Assembly (NCBI RefSeq): GCF_029168945.1
Contig: NC_083607.1
Location: 36,317,257-36,381,256, forward strand
DNA from: Cannabis sativa
Taxonomy: Eukaryota; Streptophyta; Magnoliopsida; Rosales; Cannabaceae
Length of the DNA stretch: 64,000 nt
Direction: 5' to 3'
Below the pieces are notes generated by a model. The model had not been told where the DNA came from. It saw nothing but the letters and a program-made list of their open reading frames with translations, and did not search any database. Positions 58,854-64,000 of the stretch are shown here, piece by piece. Numbering within the stretch: position 1 is the stretch's first letter; the number at the start of each line of letters is the position of its first letter. The position numbers and the translations under genes are program-made.

Positions 58854-60503
58854 TCAAACTGCAGAAGCATAAGGAATTTTTGCCCTGTCCTCTATCTCTT
58901 GAGGATTAGTAGGAGACTGTTCCTTAGATAGACGGATACCATATCTAGAAGGCATGTTTGCCCCATTGGTATTGTTCATGGAGAATCTCTCTAATACTTT
59001 GTCTATATAGGTTGTTTGAGAGAGAGCAAGAGATCTGTTCTTCCGGTTTCTGATAATCTGAATACCAAGAACATAGGCTGCCTCACCCAAATCTTTCATA
59101 TCGAATTGAGTGTTAAGCCATTCCTTGATGTTAGTCATTTTCTTGATATTGTTTCCAATAATCAAAATGTCGTCAACATATAGGACCAGGAATACTACTA
59201 CTTGGTCTTCCTTGAGTTGGTAAACACAAGGTTCATCTTCATTCTGAAGAAAGCCGCAGGTCTTGATGATTTCATCAAACCTTTTGTTCCATGAGCGAAA
59301 ATCTTGCTTTAGTCCATAGATAGACTTATTTAATTTGCAAACTTTCTTTTCTTGCCTTGGAAGAACATAGCCTTCTGGTTGCTCCATATAGATGGTTTCT
59401 TCAAGTACCCCATTAAGGAAGGCAGTCTTGACATCCATTTGCCAGATTTCATAGTCGAAAGCAGCAGCTATGGAGAGAAGAATTTGGATGGATTTGAGCA
59501 TGGCAACAGGACTAAAAGTTTCCTCATAGTCCACACCTTCTCTTTGGGTATAACCCTTGCCTACAAGTCTAGCTTTAAAAGTTTTGACTTCGCCTCCAGC
59601 GCCTCTTTTCTTCTTGTAAACCCACTTACATCCGATAGGATGATAGTCATCAGGTGCGTCTACATATTCCCAGACTTTGTTCTTTTTCATGGAATCCATT
59701 TCTGAATCCATGTCGGCTGACCATCGTTTCCGTTGCGGACTAGCCATTGCCTGTTTATAGGTTAATGGGTTGTCATCAATACCGTCACCAACGACCATAT
59801 TGATTTCACCATCCAAGCCATAACGAGCTGGTTTTGTTGAAACCCTCCCACTACGACGAGGAGCGGTGATCTTCTGAACAGGAACTTTAGCAGTAGTTTT
59901 CTCAGTAGGTTCGACTGAGGGAGTGGGATTTTCCTCTTCTCGAGTGGAAGAGGACGGAACATTGGAAGGACTTATATCTGAAAGCATTTCCTCCAACACT
60001 ACTTTACTCTGTGGTTTGAAATTCTTAATATAGTCATCTTCAAGGAAAGTGGCGTTTGTGGAAACAAACACTTTATCATTCTTGCGACTATAAAATAGTC
60101 CACCCCTAGTCTCTTTAGAATTCCCGACAAACATGCAAACTTCAGTTCGTGATTCAAGTTTGCCATCTTTCTTTCTTAAGACACGAGCAGGGCACCCCCA
60201 GATTCTGTAATGGCGTAAACTAGGTGTACGACCATTACATAGTTCTAAAGGTGTCTTAGGGATTGATTTAGATGGAACAACATTTAAAATGTCGGTTGCC
60301 ATCTGAATTGCATATCCCCAGAAGGACGTAGGTAGAGTTGAGTAACTAAGCATGGACCTAACCATTTCCAAAAGCGTGCGATTCCGTCTTTCTGCAACTC
60401 CATTTTGCTGTGGAGTGCTAGGGGCAGTTAATTGGGATTGAATTCCAAGTTCAATTAAATGATCTTTGAACTGCATATCCATATATTCTCCACCCCTATC
60501 AGT
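58854..60503 (-). pseudogene. Copia integrase C-terminal half and reverse transcriptase (RVT_2), element E
   Basis: An open frame of 542 codons. It begins in the integrase core, with DRGGEY (second Asp) just upstream and the catalytic Glu in PQQNGVAERRNR. A linker follows, then RVT_2: WVYKKKRGAGGEVKTFKARL, VDYEETFSPVAMLKSI, DVKTAFLNG (first catalytic Asp) and LYVDDILIIG (YVDD, nt 59169-59180). RT residues look intact. It is joined in frame to its neighbours across nonsense codons at 60504-60506 and 58854-58856. Confidence 0.92.
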
Positions 60504-60506
60504 TTA

Positions 60507-61450
60507 CAAGATATTTAATGTTTTACCTAATTGGTTTTAAGCCAATGCTTGAAATTCTTGAAACTTTTCAAACGTTTCAGATTTCTTATGCATAAGGTAA
60601 ATATGTCCATATCTAGAGTAATCATCAATGAAAGTGACAAAGTACTCATAACCACCTCGGGCTTTTACATTCAAAGGTCCGCAAACATCTGAATGCACTA
60701 ACCCTAGGGGTTGTTTGGCACGCTCTCCCTTTGCAGAGAAAGAACGTTTGGTCATCTTTCCTTCTAGGCAAGACTCGCCAACAGGTAATTCACCTAAGAC
60801 GACATTTTTCAATGGACCGTCTTTGGTTAGCCTATTTAGTCTGTCATAGCCTATGTGACCCAAATGTAAATGCCATAGATATGTTTCATTATCATCATCG
60901 ATCTTTTGCTTTTTGTGGTTTCTAGGTTTAGCTACTTTAAAAAGTTCGTTATGTAGGGCAAACGGTGTTTCTGGTCTAAGAACATAAAGCCCTTGTTCCA
61001 TGGATGCAACACAAATATGAATGTCATTTCGAGAAATGATAGAACCAGAACTCGAAAAATCTAATTTGTATTGTTGCAATTGTAAGCATGAAAGAGAAAC
61101 CAAGTTTCTACTGAAATTTGGAATGTATAAGACATTGTCTAATTCCAAAATTCTGTTTTCAAACTTGAGTTTGGCTTTTCCTCTAGCTCTAACCGAAACC
61201 ATTTCGCCATTACCAACCTTAAGTTTCAACTCTTAGGATTTCAAATAATTCTATTTCTCAAGCAATTGCAATGAACAACTTACATGGTTTGTAGACCCAG
61301 AATCAAGAATCCAAATGGATTTATCATTCTCTAAAACACATGATTCGAAGACTAAAGCATCACCGCTTATTCGTTTGTGAATTGTTGTTCTTGCTGGTTC
61401 ATTTTGTTGTGAAGTATAACTTGAGGAAGTGGAATCACTTTCTCTTATCT
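60507..61450 (-). pseudogene. Copia protease end, GAG-pre-integrase and integrase N-terminal half, element E
   Basis: The protease active site WILDSGSTNHV (Asp codon about 61302-61304) is followed by stops at 61251-61253 and 61233-61235. The GAG-pre-integrase region with zinc-binding HLHLGH comes next, then GESCLEGKMT and the integrase core start VHSDVCGPL (first Asp), ending at TAA 60537-60539. The usual first Cys of the zinc-binding pair (CxxC) is Gly here (GESC). Upstream of the protease the frame is Ser/Thr-rich (ESDSTSSSYTSQQNEPART), with no zinc knuckle. Confidence 0.85.
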
Positions 61451-61799
61451 TCTCAACTAAGCTTGAAATAGTAGGATTTTATGGAGTTATGAACTATTTG
61501 CTCTTTAGAGTGAACAATTCCCAGCTTACCTGCTTTCTAGAATTTCATGTTCATCATGAGCATATGTGAAGTATTACTCTGACAAGGAGTTTATAACTTC
61601 AAGTTCATTTGCTAAGATATTAACTAGGAGTGGAATGGGATGAGGGCTATTGGCACTACAATACATCAATAAAACAGAAGTAAGGTTTTGGTTCAAATTC
61701 ATACACAAGTTTAGAAAATAACGAATAATCACTTATGTTATAAAAATACTAAATCTAACATAGTTTATTTTCCAAGGTTTCCAACATAATTAAATACAA
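61451..61799 (-). other. Residual gag start/deletion zone of element E
   Basis: Reversed, a short PIPLLVNILANELEVIN-like stretch resembles the gag N-terminus of A/B, then frames are closed by stops. About 0.35 kb replaces the whole gag. It also holds a piece similar to the leader just upstream of gag. Confidence 0.5.
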
Positions 61800-62170
61800 T
61801 GTCCTGGTAGGCGAGAGTCAAAGATAACATTAGTTGAATAGAGTAGTCAGCTCATCTAAAATAAAACCATTTTAGCAACCTTTTATTCGATCAAAATGAG
61901 AATCCAACGTTGTCCCGGTAGGCGAGAATCAAGGTTATTCTCACTTTATGAGCTTCCACCATTGTTTCATGTTTTATGAGTTTATCTCTAAGTAGTCACC
62001 GTAGGGGAGAGTCTAATAGAGACAAAAACTCACAAAACACTTATCAAATGAAATCTTACGGTGTTAAAAGTTTTCAACGAATAACCATCCATAAGGGGGA
62101 TGAAGTCTAGCGTCTCGAGGTTATATTGAAAAAATTTAACTATTGTAAGACCAACAATGGAGATCGAATA
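61800..62170 (-). promoter_or_regulatory. Conserved structured leader island of element E
   Basis: Reversed equivalents of the A/B island. Two boxes CTCTCGCCTAC[C/A]GGGAC or a one-base variant (61801-61821 and 61912-61932) start 111 bp apart. The GATCGAATAAAAGGTTGCTA segment lies between them. The first A/B hairpin is replaced by a different stem (CATCC...GGATG near 62088-62104). Confidence 0.55.
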
Positions 62171-64000
62171 TCTTTTGATTAAAGCTCATTATTTAAAAAT
62201 ATGTATTTTATTTAATCATCTGTTCCATATTTTAATAATGAAAAATTACAATTTAAAGTTGGTTTAAATAAAAAATCAACTTTAATTAAATTTCAATTAT
62301 TATTTAAATTCGAAAAATAAATTCGAAAATAATGGAACAAATTTGAAAATATCTTGTTTAAGTTGTTTAGAAGGATCTAAAAAATCAACTTAAATATCTT
62401 TCAAATTAGATTTAATTAAATATAAAATTAAGTTGTAACCACTTAATTTGAAAATATTCCATTTTAAGTTAATATTTGAAAAAATATCAACTTAAAAAAT
62501 ATCTAGAGAATCTTAATAACCAATTCCTAAAATTCCTCAACTTAATTTTGAAATTTGAAATTCAAAAGATATTCAAATTTAAGTTGATTAGTTAGAGATA
62601 ACTAATTTTCAACTAAAATAGGAATATTTAATGAAAAATTTAAATTAAGCTTCAGAAAGAATCTAGTTGGTTATAATTCTATATTTAATTAAATACAAGA
62701 AAATACATATAGTTTAGCTTAGAATATAATTCATTAAACTATGTTTTTCTTAAATTAATTCCAAAATAAATGAAATTAATTATGTTGCTAATCAATTTTA
62801 TTAGGTTAAACTAATTTAATTAACCTAGTACAGTTATCCAAATTAGGCAAATGGGCCTTCACAATTGGGGTAGTTCATGTGAGGGGGAGCTGGGTTCAGT
62901 ATGTCGTACCCACTTCTATGGCCCCCAACTCTCACACAAGGCCCAAAAGAGAGGAATTTAACCTTAAAATGAACAACTGTTATTAATTGAATAGGCCCAA
63001 AAACTAAATGGGCCTAAATAAAATCTATCAAAAAACTATGATATTTTATTTAGCAACAACCTATATGCATCTATAACAAAATTAAACATATAGGCTCACA
63101 CAGGCACACATTTGGATGGATCCTATCATGTTGCTAGGTCATACACAGATGAAAGAAGATTGTAAAATTTACCTGTTACAAATTATTTGCTTGACCTATT
63201 GACAATTGAACCATGGATTAAAATTAGATCATTGGATCTGTCAACAAGTTAACCATGGAAATTTAGATCAAGCAATAATAGGTTTTATAAAACTTACAAA
63301 CAAGCTAAAACACATACTCCTGCAACAAGATGAATTTGGATAGTTGGATGTAGGAATTATTTAATTTTAAATAAAAATTTCCAAAATAATTAAATATTAA
63401 AAAATATTTCGATTTTTTTTAAGAATAAATAAAAAAAAAAGATTTAAAATTAAACCTACAATTTTTGAAAAAATAGATTTCAACTAACCTAAATATCATT
63501 TCAAAAATAATTGCTAACTACCTTTTAAATTTTTAAAGTTATTTTATAAATTAAATATAAAATAAAAAATAAATATTTTTCAGATTTTATAATTTAATTT
63601 AAATAAAAATAACAAAATTTAAAAGTTAGCAAAATATCTTACTTCTATTTAAAATTACATGATTATAGTAATCTTATTTTAAATTTAAATAAGGTCAAAT
63701 AATTTAAAAAATATTTAATGTCTGACCTTTAAATTTAAAAATAAATAAAATAATCAAATTTAAAAATAAGATATAAAATCAAGCAAAAAGATAGATTTTT
63801 ACTTGTTTTCAAATTCAAATTACACTAATATCTAAAATTAAATTTAAAAAATTCAAATTAATTTAATTCTGATATTAGATTTGAAAATTGAAAAGTAAAA
63901 ATCAAAATACAAAACTACACAAAAAATCGGAAGTTAATTCCATGAAATAGCATGAAAAAACGAAGAAAAACAAAAAAATTGCGAGCTGTACGGACAATAT
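62171..64000 (-). other. AT-rich leader of element E, running off the window
   Basis: Reversed homologue of the A and B leaders, with the same landmarks in the same order (for example CCCAATTGTGAAGGCCCA near 62862-62880, and TGTCCGTACAGC at the very end). No genes seen. Confidence 0.75.

Larger units (their letters stand above)
56267..64000 (-). mobile_element. Element E: pol-bearing, gag-less member of the A family (cut by window edge)
   Basis: Reversed order: leader (64000-61800), a tiny gag start, protease to RNase H in one frame (61450-58203), polypurine tract and 3' LTR (58173-56267). The 5' LTR lies beyond 64000. The left flank is ACATC. Between the conserved leader island and the protease motif WILDSGSTNHV there are only about 0.45 kb, where A and B have about 0.9-1 kb of gag, and no zinc knuckle is present. 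So gag is largely deleted while pol is kept. Confidence 0.88.

Overview
This is plant nuclear DNA, AT-rich and dominated by transposons, almost certainly from a dicot. The signs are spliced genes with GT-AG introns, Mutator, PIF/Harbinger, Ty1/copia, Ty3/gypsy and L1-type elements, and a host nuclease of the plant CAN family. I cannot name the species from sequence alone.

Layout. (1) 1-~18000: the remains of a large Mutator-like element (MULE). It has a decayed MuDR-type transposase (+) at the left and, converging on it, a decayed DUF1985/Ulp1 (C48 peptidase) gene (-) whose pieces run from 17118 down to 1846. That gene is split by a 10.07 kb LTR element (element A, 2411-12480, TSD CTCAT) and by a solo LTR (14008-15889, TSD AAAAT). 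The MULE's non-coding parts carry a degenerate GCGA-rich short repeat. (2) ~18100-20600: a decayed PIF/Harbinger element with its Myb-like and DDE genes, followed by a 272 bp MITE (20835-21106, TSD TAA). (3) 21378-24422 (-): the only apparently intact host gene, a nine-exon, 334-residue staphylococcal-type Ca2+-dependent nuclease (CAN family). (4) 24614-30149 (-): a full-length L1-type LINE with a 14 bp TSD, inserted about 190 bp upstream of the nuclease start codon and spoiled by only two nonsense codons. (5) 31.6-64 kb: a stack of retrotransposons nested in one another. These are an LTR and gag fragment (H), a TGATGAGTC-type LTR (F), a copia element with decayed gag, element B (same family as A, with a solo LTR inside its 5' LTR), element C inside B's 3' LTR, LTR fragments G and F2, another solo LTR (53186-55066, TSD TCCTG), a gypsy gag-protease remnant, and element E (-), which runs off the right edge.

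Elements A, B, C and E and the three solo LTRs form one copia-related family with ~1.9 kb LTRs, a very AT-rich leader of about 3.5 kb and a strongly conserved structured island just before gag. A and B keep gag but only scraps of pol. E keeps protease, integrase, RT and RNase H in one frame (five nonsense codons) but has lost almost all of gag. This complementary gag-only / pol-only split, with the conserved leader island as a possible shared cis signal, is the most interesting pattern in the window. It is an inference from a few copies and needs genome-wide comparison.
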